A stretch of DNA of 64,000 nt from Protostelium mycophagum (Eukaryota; Evosea; Variosea; Protosteliida; Protosteliaceae), in the NCBI GenBank assembly GCA_002081555.1, contig MZNV01003013.1, forward strand, positions 1-64,000, in the 5' to 3' direction. Under the pieces are notes generated by a model. It saw only the letters and a list, made by a program, of their open reading frames with translations, was not told the DNA's origin and did not search any database. This document shows positions 25,501 through 37,100 of this stretch, one piece after another. The first letter of the stretch is position 1. The number at the start of each line of letters is the position of its first letter. The position numbers and the translations under genes were made by a program.

Positions 25501-27714
25501 AATTTTAGATATGAAACTCCTACCATCAAAATACAACGTCAAATTACTGCGATTTGGAGAAATCAGATATACTTGAGCGTTGTAGATGCCAGGCAGAAAA
25601 TAGACAGTCGCAGATCGAACTCTGCTTACAGCCTCCATCATACCTGCTGGGGTTGATAAATATCCAAAGAATCCGACTCACCTCTGCTAGTGAAATTTGC
25701 ATTGTTCACATAGATCGAGGTAGCATCTGTCTGATTGAAGCATTGTGTTACACCAGCAGCTATTACACTGGCCGTCATCTGGTTGCAGAAGAAACTGTTG
25801 CCTGATAAATATAGCCAGGAGGGTATGGTCTGCATGTAACTTCCTGCTGTTTGTTAGGTGGTAATTTGGACGAATATACCTCTTATGCATCCATTAGTCA
25901 AATTGAAAAAGCCGAGTCTAGATGGAAGTGTAGCTGGAATAAAACCGCTGAAACAACCCCCGCTCAGGTCCAAATAGAACAACGAATTCCACCCGGACAA
26001 ATCCGGAAATTCACCATATAATTGATTATTAGGAATCTACAACGGTCACTTAAGCACGAGAAATAAAACAAACCCGCAGTACAGATATGGAGGCGGCAGC
26101 AGCTTGGCTGAAATTCAACATTCCATACACTGTATTTCCCGTCAGATCAACTGTGGAGTGTTAATAAACGCAGGAAAATTGAGCACTTTCCTTCGAACAC
26201 AATAGACGACACCAGAGGGCTCAGATAGCCGATCAGGTTGTTTCCGGACAACTTTGCCTCATATATCATAGGGAAAGAGAGGTCTGGTAGTGTGCCTGTC
26301 AATCCGAGATTCATTATCTGAAGGCGATTTAAAAATGGAAACGTTGTTGGGTTAAAACAATCAGGCAAGGGGCCAGAAATGCCCGAATTACTTCTGTGCT
26401 GGGTCACTTCAGTGAGCGTGCCGGCCAACTTACATGTAGAAAAAAACGAGTTGCGTATTATTGCAAAGTGTCTGTGGTAAAGATCCACTGACCGGAACAT
26501 CGGTGATGTCGACTATAATTTCATAAGTATGATTTGTGAACTATGTATAATATACCCACAGATTTGTAAAGATGTGGTATTCAATTGAAATGTCCCGGTG
26601 AGTCTATTTCCAGAGAATGAAAAGTTGTTTATGTTTTTCCAGAATACACCGGGGAAAGTTCCGGTCAAGTTTAAATTGCCAATATTGTACATAATTAGAA
26701 GGGGCAGATGCTGCGAATCTATACAAGATGGCAAGCTGCCACTAATTGAAGTAGCTCGTCTAATATCATAAATTTCAGTAAATATATTAAGAAGTCCTTA
26801 CAGATTGATCACTTGTAAATTATAGAGTTGGCATATTGAATTTGGGATTGAACCAGTGACACCTTACACATTTCAGTCAGATACCACGATATTATATATT
26901 CTTTACTTGTCATGCCTCCGAGATTGAGATTCACAAGTGCTGTCATATTCCCAATACACGAGGGAATCGGTCCATAAAAGGACAGACTGCCCATGTTTAC
27001 TGCTTGGAGCTTCTGTAACTGGCACCAAGAGGTATAGAAGGGGGTGGGCGAGAAGCTATTCCACGAGAGATCGAATACAGTTGCCTGATCTCGTCAATAG
27101 ATAATTCTTTGGTGGACATAGACATTCGTCATGTGCGAGGAACGAACCTGTGTGAGATTATTGAAGCATTCTGGGATGGCCCCCGTGAGATGGTTGCCAG
27201 GGAAATCCACACTGGCAAGTGGAAGCTGGCATAATGAAGGGGGGACCACTCCGGACATCTGATTATAAGCGACATTGAAGACGGTCAACCCCGACAGCTT
27301 GTTGATATCTGAGGGAATCGGGCCGGAGATCTGATTACTGGGTACACGAACCGTCTGAGGATGTCACTCGCGGTCACTTTGCATCATTTAATCATTACCA
27401 AGAGGATGGTCAAATCAGTGAAGCTGGGCTGAAACGTTCCCGTCAGATTGCAATTCACGATGTTGATGGCGAGCGATGTGAGTGGAACACCATAACAAGT
27501 GATCCCATTCCAAGTGCAATAAGAGTTTGTCAGATTCCATTGACATTGAGGAAACCAATATTGTCCTGAGCTGCGTCAGATCTTCCATCATCTTTGGAAG
27601 TTGACCTCCAAAACCGTGATAAAAATCGATGAGGGCATTTCTGAAGGCTGGAACATCCTGTGTCGTGACATTCACAACACAACACAAGATAAAGAAGCTC
27701 GTGAAGAGCCTCAT
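22563..27714 (-). CDS. secreted LRR plus POMP-like beta-helix protein, copy 2
   Basis: Paralogue of 990-6192 with the same order: signal peptide (MRLFTSFFILCCVVNVTTQ), DVPAFRNALIDFYHGFGG cap, plant-type LRRs (e.g. NLNLTGTFPGVFW, NRLTGTFQLN, about 25800-27400), then a long beta-helix with GGAIYLNG, GGVILV and FxxN motifs (about 22563-25650). The end (FYGLLNNDSHIVPLLML) aligns with the end of copy 1 (FNSFLNNNTGYIDNMAL), which supports both stops. Introns sit at matching places but have diverged in sequence. The copies lie 21.5 kb apart in the same orientation with about seven unrelated genes between. No membrane anchor is visible. I estimate 1,400-1,500 residues; not every exon join was checked. 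Confidence 0.75.
24778..24919. repeat. near-identical tract shared with 3216-3357
   Basis: This is the partner of the tract in copy 1 of the LRR/beta-helix gene; about four differences in 142 bases by eye, amid otherwise diverged paralogues. Confidence 0.7.
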
Positions 27715-28078
27715 GTTAGCCCGCTCTTACTTGAAGAACCTAACCGCTTCGGTCCGGAGATGTCACGAACAGATCTGTCCATTTTGACAGATACCGTTTC
27801 GGGCAAACATTCCATCGACGATTCGACTGAATTTCATTTAATTGGGTTGACATCTCCCGCGGAAAGTATTTGACCCTCAGCACGTTAATTCACGTGCAGT
27901 TCTGCTTAACGGTCGCGGTAAGTCGTATCTACAACTGCCCGAGTCAATCCTTTCACAAAAAAACTTGTATTCTGAAAATAGTTTAAAAACAGGCTCTTCT
28001 GGTATCTTGTGCCAGATTGTGATAGTGAGGTGAAAACACGGTTGTTACCGTGATTTGAATTGAAAGACACGAATATAT
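27715..28078. other. intergenic, no gene seen
   Basis: It lies between the start of LRR copy 2 and the stop of the RapGAP gene, so it should contain the LRR promoter and the RapGAP 3' UTR. It includes a TCTACAACTG word at 27928 and a CGGTTGTTACCGTG segment at 28040. No open frame is convincing. Confidence 0.5.
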
Positions 28079-29681
28079 TCATTTATGGGTAAATGAGGAT
28101 ACTAGCTCTGTCAACAGCTGCTGTTTTGTCCTCTCTATCTTGTACTTGAATCCCGCTGCTTGATACGACGCTCTCTCCGCGTTAATAACTGTGTGTGTTG
28201 AGTTGATCACGTTAACGACCGTGAGATCATCGGTAAGATAACGTGACGTACATTTGGTGATGAGCCAGTGCTTGAAATCGTCATTCTTTTCAAAGATGCA
28301 TTCTTTTGGCAATGGAGGTCCAAACTGTGGTACACCATCCTTTCTCGCGAACGTAACCCTGTCGCATAATTCAGAAAAATTGCACTCAATTTTCATCGAA
28401 ATTTCAGATACAAAAATGTAGACCTGTAATTTGTGACGGGCAGTTCCGGATTTGGGACCTTCTGGACTACACAGTACACATCTACAACGGTTAAATCGCC
28501 TGAAATTTGGATGAAAACTCACGATTAAATTCTGATTTGATGGTATTGTCGACAATGTACGGCGCACTTCCCTCTTTAAAAACGATGACTACGATATCAT
28601 TGCCGAGATGTCTTTTTCTCTCCAGTTGTTGTGGATCATTCGGATAAAACGGAAGCATTGTAGATACGTGGTACATCACTTCGTAGCGGCCGTCAAAGAC
28701 GTTATAAATAGAATGTGTGCCTGTTGAGTCCGCTTTGAAATTTCAGTAAGATTTCAAGGTGTTCATCTACAACGAACTAAAACTCACTTTTGACGTCAAG
28801 ACCCGCTCGATACTTAGTCCACCCCTTCAGTGTCACCGTCTCCCCCAAAAATTCCAGGAATTCATTCAAATCCGGGGAACCCCCACAATTCGAAAACATC
28901 TCCTCCTCTTTGGTTTGGTCCTCGGCACAATATAATAGTCCAAACTTGTAACTACTGATGATCTGCTTTTTCTCATATTGTTCCAACTCCTTGCCAAACT
29001 CCGAGTCTTTGATGTGTTTGTTGTACCGAAACTCCGCCCAATTTTTGGGATGCAGGAGTTGGAGTAATTGTTTGCAGGTGAGGCCCTTCTTACATTTTTT
29101 CGGCAGTTTGAAACATTGCCTCGTGTCACCCTTCGCATGTCAATGTCAATGTCATGTCATTGGTGCGTCACCTTTTTCGACCGTTGTAGTGTGTGGATTG
29201 TGACGTCATCAGGGGATTTTTTCGCAGAGATGATGACCGGTCCAATCGTGTCGTGAACAGCCACCATATTCAGGTGATCTACAACCAGTTATTCTCCCGC
29301 CAGAATTGGTCTCTTACCGTTATTGACGAAAGCTATACTATAATGGGGTGTATTTATGTCCTCCCCTTCTATAAATATCACCGAAGGATCAGAAGTGTTC
29401 TGTTCAGGCTTCTCTAATACGAATGTCTCCAGCCCTGGTGTAAGGACCACATCTGACAACTGTGCACTTTAGATGAAGATGCGAAACCCGCAGGATTTGT
29501 TCCAGACGTGGATTCCAGAGACATAGTTGGCACTTACTTGCAAAAGAGCCGCAACTTCCCTTTGGTTGAAAGATCTATCATAGTTAATCTCCAATAATTG
29601 CCAGTAGATCAATAATAAAATGGAAAATTCCAGTAAAAATATGTTTTCGCTTCTGGTCAGCAGATAAAGATGCTCATCCAT
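28079..29681 (-). CDS. Rap GTPase-activating protein
   Basis: Stimulates GTP hydrolysis on Rap-type GTPases. Eight exons: 29538-29681, 29318-29459, 29172-29278, 28788-29130, 28523-28732, 28424-28481, 28252-28358, 28079-28188; 406 residues, phases agree. The GAP domain fills the C-terminal two thirds: SSYKFGLLYCAEDQTKEEEM, LEFLGETVTLKGWTKYRAGL, YHVSTMLPFYPNDPQQLERK and RHLGNDIVVIVF, which carries the catalytic Asn thumb. FGPPLPKECIF and INAERASYQAAGFKYKIE follow as in RAP1GAP. The N-terminus (FSILLLIYWQLLEINYD) is hydrophobic and poorly supported; the true start could differ. Intron 7 (28189-28251) is a multiple of three. Two introns end in GTTGTAG. Confidence 0.9.
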
Positions 29682-29706
29682 TTCTCATTTGATTAACAAA
29701 CAAAAT

Positions 29707-31104
29707 TCACTTTGGCACAACTGTGACAAACTCACCTAGAATTGATCGCTGGGCGGTGCAGCCTTTTGCTGAAATCTGTGACGGCTACTGTCTTCACGTC
29801 CACCAAACTCACCTTCTCATGTCAATGAGATTTCATCGAAATCTCTCACCTCCTCCTCCTCCTCTTCTTCGTTGTTGATTGCGCTTCTCCTTGCTGATTC
29901 TCTGGGCGAAAGAGGTGGTGACAGGTTACCTGATGCTGAGATCTGACTGGCTGGTCTTTGTGTGGCAGAAGCAGACCTCTCTATGATAGAGGAACCTTCG
30001 TCCTCCTCCTCTTCTTTGCCTTGGCTTATGGATGAGTGCCGAAGATCGATGGGCTCATCCTCTTTACTCTCGAGGATCATCGACTGTCTTCCCATGTTGA
30101 GTTTGGGCTGTTTACTCGAGGAAGTGTGAGACTTAACCCAGTTTGTGAAGGAGTTGTGCGCATCAGTCTTTTCCTTCGCGATGGATTTTGATGTAGATCC
30201 CTTCTTTGGGATCAGGTTTGTATGATGATGATCTCACCTTGCGAGCAGAGACGGAAACGATGGGTGAAGTAGGAGCAGAGTAGGGTGTTGGTACGGTCCC
30301 TTCTGAAGAAGACTTATCGTTCATTGGAAGGATCTTGAGGGAGGAGAGACGATCTGCCTTGACATCCTCTCGTGGAGAAATGAGAGCCTTGGTCGTCTTT
30401 CTATTTGGCATGGGAAGAGCTAAAGAGGGCCTATTGGCGGTATTTTCTCTTCGAGGAGAGAGCTCTGATTGGCGCGAGAAATCAACCTTTGAGAGGGAAG
30501 GAAGATCTAATGTGGTGACTATGGAAGATGTAGAACGTGCAGCAGCTAGAACTTGTCCAGGTTTCGGCGCGAGACGTGCAGAGGAGCTCAGTTTGGAGCC
30601 TTACATTAGATGAGATGAGGTATGAAAAATCATTGTCTCTACCCTGCTTTGGTAACACGATGATGGGAACCATCTTTTCGTTGACAATCAGTTCTTCAAT
30701 TTTAGAATGGCTGCGAATGAATCTTAGAAATTCCACCTCTAATCTTTCGCCCTGGTGTGGTTGAATTCAAACAATCCACAATCAAAGCTTCATCACTTAC
30801 ACTTCCATCGTTGATTCCCAACAAATAATCTTTCTTCTTCAATCCCTTCAGGCATTCCATCTTCTCAAAGATTACTGTCTGCATATCGTAAGCTGTCTGG
30901 ATATGATCTAGCGAATGGATCACCTTGATTCTATCCACAGTAGACCGCAACGTGAATTGAAATTGTTGCTTCTCTTCGTACCCTTCCACCGACACCTTCA
31001 GTCCTCTCAATTACAGGTCATATCTGCATCAATTCGTCAAAACTTACTTCGGCACTGAAATAGAGAACGGACTCTGTGAGCCCGAGGACGGCAAAGCTGT
31101 CCAT
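29707..31104 (-). CDS. unknown protein, acidic and Ser/Pro-rich C-terminus
   Basis: Exons 31044-31104 (least certain), 30801-31003, 30643-30736, 30238-30599, 29850-30167 and 29707-29775; about 368 residues. The first 100 residues look like a compact alpha/beta domain (KVSVEGYEEKQQFQFTLRS, EELIVNEKMVPIIVLPKQG). The rest is disordered, with Ser/Pro clusters (SAPTSPIVSVSARK) and a poly-Glu run before the last exon, which ends GEFVTVVPK. I do not recognise the family. The 5' end is ambiguous: the region 31003-31110 is open in three frames, and upstream exons reaching 31290 are possible. It ends 25 nt before the RapGAP start codon, on the same strand. Confidence 0.65.
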
Positions 31105-31422
31105 GTCTTAACTTAACCACCAGAAGGATGACCCTGCTGCTGCTAACGGACGAATCCCTCTGGGATGGGTCGGCAATGCAGAATGAAGCTCGTGCCGAAG
31201 TAAATGAGATGAGGCTCCGGCAATGTTCGTGTGGAATTTTATTTTTGGAAAAAGATTTTCAATTTTATTTTTTACATTCCAAAAATGAATCAAAATTATT
31301 TAAATTTTTTTTGAAATTAGAAGAAAGATGAATAATTTTGATTTATTCTGGTGCTGTGGTGCTCTTGAAGATGATTCGCGAAGAATTCTTGCATAAAAAT
31401 TCCTGAAATGAAATTTCCTCCC

Positions 31423-32947
31423 TCATTCTGCCGTGTTAAGAGGCTGCCACTGATCTGCGGGTGCCTAAAGATATCAACCATGACGTCATCACATATTTGA
31501 GATATCTCACCTCGGTGTAAAGAGAAGTGTCGACAACGGTGGTGTCGACAAGGTCCGGTACAATGTGTGAAAATGCTTGGTTTGGGATGGCATCCATAAC
31601 TGGCACAAATACTGAAGGTTTCTTACACCAAGCACATATAGGCTGTTCTTCGAGTCAGATTCTTAACCCTCTACAACGACCAGAATTCTTCATATTTTTT
31701 TAAATCTGGGGAATTACCTCCCGCTGCTTAGACATTCTGTAGGAGGCTGAAGTCTCATAACATCTCTTGTGTATGCTGTGGCCGCAGGAATTTTGGCACC
31801 AAACTAACCTTTCTGCATTCTCCTCCATAATTTCATAGCATATGGGACTATTAAAATTAGACAAATAAAATGAATTTAAAAAATAAAATGTATATTTAAA
31901 TATTGAAAAAATGATTTTGATTTAGAATGGCCATTGTGGGACGAAAAATTACCATTCGGGGTCCACTGGGGTCCTCTGTACTGGTGGTGAATTTTCCGTG
32001 AATTCTCCAGCCTGTGGTTCTGCTGTGGGCTCGCGCGGGGAGTTTGTAAATAAATCACTCAGCTCAGTTGACAGGAACCCTCTCTGTGCGATGACGTTGT
32101 CATCCGATGGCACTTTCAACACTCGAATAAATGTGAAAAGCTGCAGAAGTCAGAAACACACATTCTGCATGCGAAACCAGGGTTCATTTTATAAAGATCA
32201 CCAACTATCAGAATATGGACAAATCAAATGTCGTGATCAAAAGCTACTAATCTTACTTGATGTTTACAGACGTCGCCTTTTGCAAACTCTCCACAGGTGC
32301 AGGTTGGGATCACACACATATGGACATCGTGGACGTCATCTGGCCTGAGAAGTATGAGATTGGAATAGATACACATCCTTGAGTGATTACGTGGAGAGAA
32401 CCGTGAAAGTGCTGTCCATGACAGCATTGTCTATTCTCTGTAACATATACATCCTTTGTTGAAGACTCGTCTCGATTCTATCGCGTATGGGCTGGTTAAT
32501 TCAGATCATCTCTCACTCTTGAAACCTAATACATACAGCTGTGATATGTCTTAATCTCGCTGGTCTCTTCTCTTTACTTCCACTTCTTCTTGGTGTATAA
32601 TCTCCTTCGATCCTCGGTCTTTTCGCGGGTGAAGGAGCAACGTCTGTGGTTTGGTAGATGGAAGTTAGATCAAAAGCACTGGCGACATCGCCGTCTGCAG
32701 GCTGTGCACTTATGGTCTCTAATACAACAGGTGTTTCTTCGAAACTCAGTAAGATGTCTTTAGGTGGATTTAACTCACGTATAATCGGTGTAGTAGGAGT
32801 GATGGGAGGCGCCTCTAACAAAATACCTCCTGTCGACGGCGAAGCATCCTCACCTTTGTGCGATCTTGAAGTATGCATCCGCAGACCACGATCTGTTTCG
32901 AATTTCTTGTCACATAGAGGGCAGGAGAAGTTGTATGTCATCTCCAT
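31423..32947 (-). CDS. C2H2-SWIM-RING ubiquitin ligase
   Basis: Seven exons: 32537-32947, 32391-32491, 32257-32344, 31953-32140, 31718-31847, 31511-31642, 31423-31464; 363 residues, phases agree. An N-terminal C2H2 finger (FSCPLCDKKF...RMHTSRSH, residues about 6-30) is followed by a disordered stretch. A SWIM zinc finger then has the CxCx(n)CxH pattern (IPTCTCGEFAKGDVCKHQ) with FTFIRVLKVP after it. A RING comes last: CPICYEIM, NSCGHSIHKRCYE and PICAWCKK give all eight metal ligands. SWIM next to RING is the layout of ZSWIM2/MEX-type E3 ligases. The extra C2H2 finger is unusual. Substrates cannot be told. Confidence 0.88.
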
Positions 32948-33175
32948 CTTGTCCTCCCAACTGCCAAAAAGAAGAAACGGTCAGCTCGTTGTAGATTCAT
33001 CTCTCCAAGAATTCCCGTGGCGAAAACCGCGGTATGATGAAAATCACAAAGCGTCTTAAGACATACAGAACAAAGAGGATATTTTTGCTACTTGGAAGGG
33101 AAAGATTGTCTCAGAGGGATTGCTTCAATATTTATTTGTTGGATTTCTTCATGACCTTGCCGCTGGAATAACTTT

Positions 33176-33866
33176 TCACATTTTGAAGGTTGATATGGGA
33201 TGTCCTCTCTTGTGTTCATCATATGTATCCTCTATATCTTCTGTTGTCACCAGCTTGCCCTCTGAGAAGGTGAAACGATGGAAGATCAGCTGTCCGGTGA
33301 GCATCTTTGGCATCCAGATTGAGTCATCTTCCCACATATCCTGGAATGGCACACTTTCGTAATCGAACCATTGTGGCTTCATCTCTAATTGTCATCAGAG
33401 TTCATCCTTTTGATCAACGAATGGAATGTGTTGTCTTCAAACACAACATTACCTTCTGTTTCGACGATGTCATCAGACCAGGCGTGCGCAGTGTACACAA
33501 AGCATTTGTTGTCCCAGGCAGGTTTTTCCTTGTAAATGAATTCCAACACCCCTCTAAATTGGAGATCACAAGTCTTGATGCAGAGCCCACATTCTTCTTT
33601 GGCTTCTCTGATGACAGCCTCTGGAATGGTTTCATTCGTTTCTACCTTTACCAATTAGCATCACTTCATATCATCTTCGTAAAGAAAGTGAATCAAATGA
33701 TTAACATTACTCACTTTGCCACCCACACCATTCCATTTTCCCACCCCAAAGCCTCTCTTCTTCATCGCTAAGAGGATCTTTCTGGTAATGTGAGCCCAAG
33801 TGATGATGAGAACCACCTCTGTGAGGGAATCACTGGAAAGCAGAGTGTCGTGTGACGGAGCGCCAT
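33176..33866 (-). CDS. NUDT1/MTH1-like Nudix hydrolase
   Basis: Sanitises oxidised purine nucleoside triphosphates (8-oxo-dGTP) before they enter nucleic acids. Four exons: 33817-33866, 33715-33781, 33453-33645, 33176-33384; 172 residues, phases agree (human MTH1 156-179). The Nudix box GX5EX7REUXEEXGU is complete in GKVETNETIPEAVIREAKEE plus CGL. Preceding GFGVGKWNGVGGK and following EMKPQWFDYESVPFQDMW and DDSIWMPKML match MTH1 closely, including the WxxxxxVPFxxMWxDD segment. The C-terminus is longer than in human MTH1. The start codon is the first ATG and begins MALRHTTLCFPV. Confidence 0.92.
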
Positions 33867-34134
33867 CTTCTATCGGATTTGAAATGTGATCTCTCCCGCG
33901 TTATTCAGACTACCAGACTACAACGAGCCTGAAAAAAACTCAATATTGAATAATTTACAATTTAAATTCCAACGAAAAACTTGGGCGGCCAGGCTCGTTG
34001 TAGTCTGGTAGCTTTGTTTGCCCAACACTGTTTTAGATTTTCAGAACATTTGTGGTGCAGTTGCAGCAACGACACTGCCAATTCACAGATCAAAATCTGG
34101 CAAGCACAAACATGAAAAGTTGTCATCGACCATT
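33867..34134. other. intergenic with antisense open frames
   Basis: The minus strand stays open through part of this stretch in several frames, which makes the downstream gene look longer than it is. One frame contains CPCCNKMVDDNFSCLC. Splicing at GTGAG (34257) leads to a better reading that stops at 34135, so I treat this as 3' UTR and intergenic sequence. Confidence 0.4.
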
Positions 34135-37100
34135 TTATTGCAACACGGGCATCGTCGCATAAGTCCTCGCTGCGTGCTCGATCTTGAGCTTTTCTAAATT
34201 TGGGAGCTCCCCTGTACACCATAAATACCGCCCCGAAATTTCGTGGAATTTTCTCACCATACGCTCTCGAACTCGCGCTGTCCGAGTTCTTTCGGGTAGC
34301 AGATGCGGGGGTTGCGACGTGTACAGGCAACACCATCCCGTCATGTTCAGTGAGGGGGGGGAGGGAGGCGTAGGGGGGTTGCCTTGGTTTCTCCGTCTTC
34401 TCCATCTTGTGTTCCCAGGATGGCTTGATCTCAGTCTTCCCGTCCCAAGAGGTCACTTGGATTTGGGCGCTGTAATCCGTCAGCTTGCGGTTTATCTCTG
34501 CGTTACTTCTGGCATTTTTCTGCCGGAAACCAAAACATAAGAATTGCCGAATGCTTTTTGGACTGTTCAAGCGCAAGTAAAAATCCTTCGCCCAATATTG
34601 CAGCACGATGCAAGTGCGATAACGATACAAAAGCAAGTTTTGGCGCGAATGATTTTTAATGGTAAGATCGGAGTTTCAGGAATGCCGCCAAGATGCATTC
34701 TACTGTTCCACACTTTTTATGACTTGCGGCACAGCCGCAACAAAACACACTCGATCAGCTCCATCATACCTGGCAATCTCCATGCCTTGGAGATCCGGAA
34801 GAGATCCATAATCTTCTTCTCTTGACTGTTTACTTTTTGATTTTGGAGTGGTGTTTTTTCTCTCGATCTCAATGCACTCAAAGCCCGACCTCAAGAGCAT
34901 ATCGATGCTGGTTTTGGTGAATAATCGGTGAAATTTCGATGTAGATTGACTCACTCTATTTCTGGAGCGTTTTCCCGGTACTTATCCTCCTCTTCAATGG
35001 ACAACGCTGCAATACGTCATCATTTCGAGTCTCCATGTTTCGGTCCGTGATGTCATATGAGATGTCTTACATTTACCCTCTCTGGTCTTTATGAAATCAT
35101 ATTTGGGCTCCCCACACAACTCAAAGGCGGGCCTCCAATATTTTTCTTTATCGCTTTTCACCTTAATCCTGTGGACGACTTCCGTCAGGCTGTTTCTCGT
35201 CAGTTAACGTGACGCTCCACGGTAAGGTTTTGGTTCAACACATGTTGTAATAAAAAATCCCGAAATTCGGATTTGAAATAATTAAATTTAATAAAATAAA
35301 TAAATTCAATAAAATAAAATAAAATCACGTCGTTGGGGGTGGCATTCCGTCAGTCTGCAGTGGCTGCACTAATTTCGGGACGAGCTCCAAGAATGATGAC
35401 AGAGAGGCAAACGGCTGCAGAGATGAGAAGGGCTGCACGCGTAATCTTTGTGACTGGCTGAGGTTGTTGTGTTGTCTATTTTTATAATACAACATCCCTT
35501 TCTGTAAACGTAAACCAGGGAAGTGTTCCACTTTGCCTGGAAAATTCAGCGAAAAATTCATGAAGACTCTTGAGGTGTGGCGCCTTGCGCCGGTACATCT
35601 ACAATGCATAGCTAGGATTATCCATATCACGGTAAACTTCTCGGTAATTAACGTGTTTATTACCGCAACCTATTTTTGGAACTGAGGCTGTTTATCTGAT
35701 CATAAAAAATTTCTGCGGCAAAGCCGCAGGCGCGCAGAAATAAAATTTGAGTTACGTACTGTGCGATTCGTTCGATGACACGACCAATGATATCGCTAGA
35801 TTTGGGGGGTTGTCGCCGAATCTGATCAAGAATGTTCCTGGATTTTTCAGAGAAATTTCCTCGAATTTTTCTGCAAGTCCTGAAAATTATTTGGTGGTGT
35901 CACCTCGTGGCCATTTCTGTAGAAGGGTTGCGGCCTCTGTGTCTGAGACATCACCGAAGAAAGCCCTGTGACGTCATCAACCTCCGTGAAATTTCCAAGA
36001 AAATTCACAGATCAAAGTACTCACTCGGATCGCATCAAGTCCAATGCGTACGCATTTCTATTTCCTAAAAGCAAGCCAATATCTGTAACTGTCTTTGGAT
36101 GTTTGGAGTTGATTGTCTTGAATCCTACAATCGTCAGTTCGAGTCACAAATATTTGGGACAAAGAAATTTCATGGAAATTACCTCCTGGACATCCTTGTA
36201 GCAAAAGGTGATTGGTGGAATTATCTGCAGATTTCAAAATTCGAACGAGAAATTCGGCGGGAAAGCCGAACCTGTGTGGACATAGGATACGATCACGTGA
36301 TCTGGTTTCTTTCTAGAAAGGCGGGAAATAAATGTCCCTTGCTCTTCTCTGTACAGAAGTTTTGAAGCTTCAGAACCGGACATATATCCTTGAAAATGCC
36401 TGGAGATTTCAGTTGAAATTCACATGATTTTCTGCGAAAATTCCCGGAAATTTCATGGAACAATACTCACGGTGACCGTATATTCTCGATAGCCTGAAGA
36501 AATGTCAGAACTTTCGAGTGAAATTTCATCGAAATTTCACCTTGTGCATGCTCTCTTCTATTGGGCCATAAGCAGAAAGAAAACTTCCATATCGAAATAC
36601 CGATACATAACTGGTATTGTTTGGGTCTGTTTGGATATTAATCGATTGAATTTTTAACCAAGTCATAAAAATATTTTTTTCGAAAATGAAATTTTACTCT
36701 GAATTCCGCGGAAAATTCACGAAGCGTTGCTACGCAACAACATCCCGCCGAAATAAAAAATAAAATGCCCGAATCGGTTTTTAAACTAGGATCACTTTGA
36801 AATTAATCATACCTAGAATGCACTGTACAGAGTCTAAAATCTCTTCGGTGTGGTCCTCTGCGTATTTATGCATCATTCTGCGCAGTGTAGACCATGGTAC
36901 CATGAAGCTATTTATATAAATGTCTGGTTGTAGATCGTATATAAGATATGATTTTTTTGACAGGTGGAAAATTGTTTTGTCGCCGAAGTGATCACAGTAC
37001 AACAAGATCTTGTGAAATTCAACGAAAATTCTGATGTGTCGGTGTCAACTATCATGATTTCCCGCCATTTAATTTTTTTAATTTTCAAAAATAACGTACC

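Noticed and set aside
33962-34636. A 224-codon uninterrupted minus-strand open frame
   Set aside because: It runs through introns of the Cbl-like gene; only 34258-34519 of it is coding in that frame, and splicing to 34211-34135 gives the better C-terminus.
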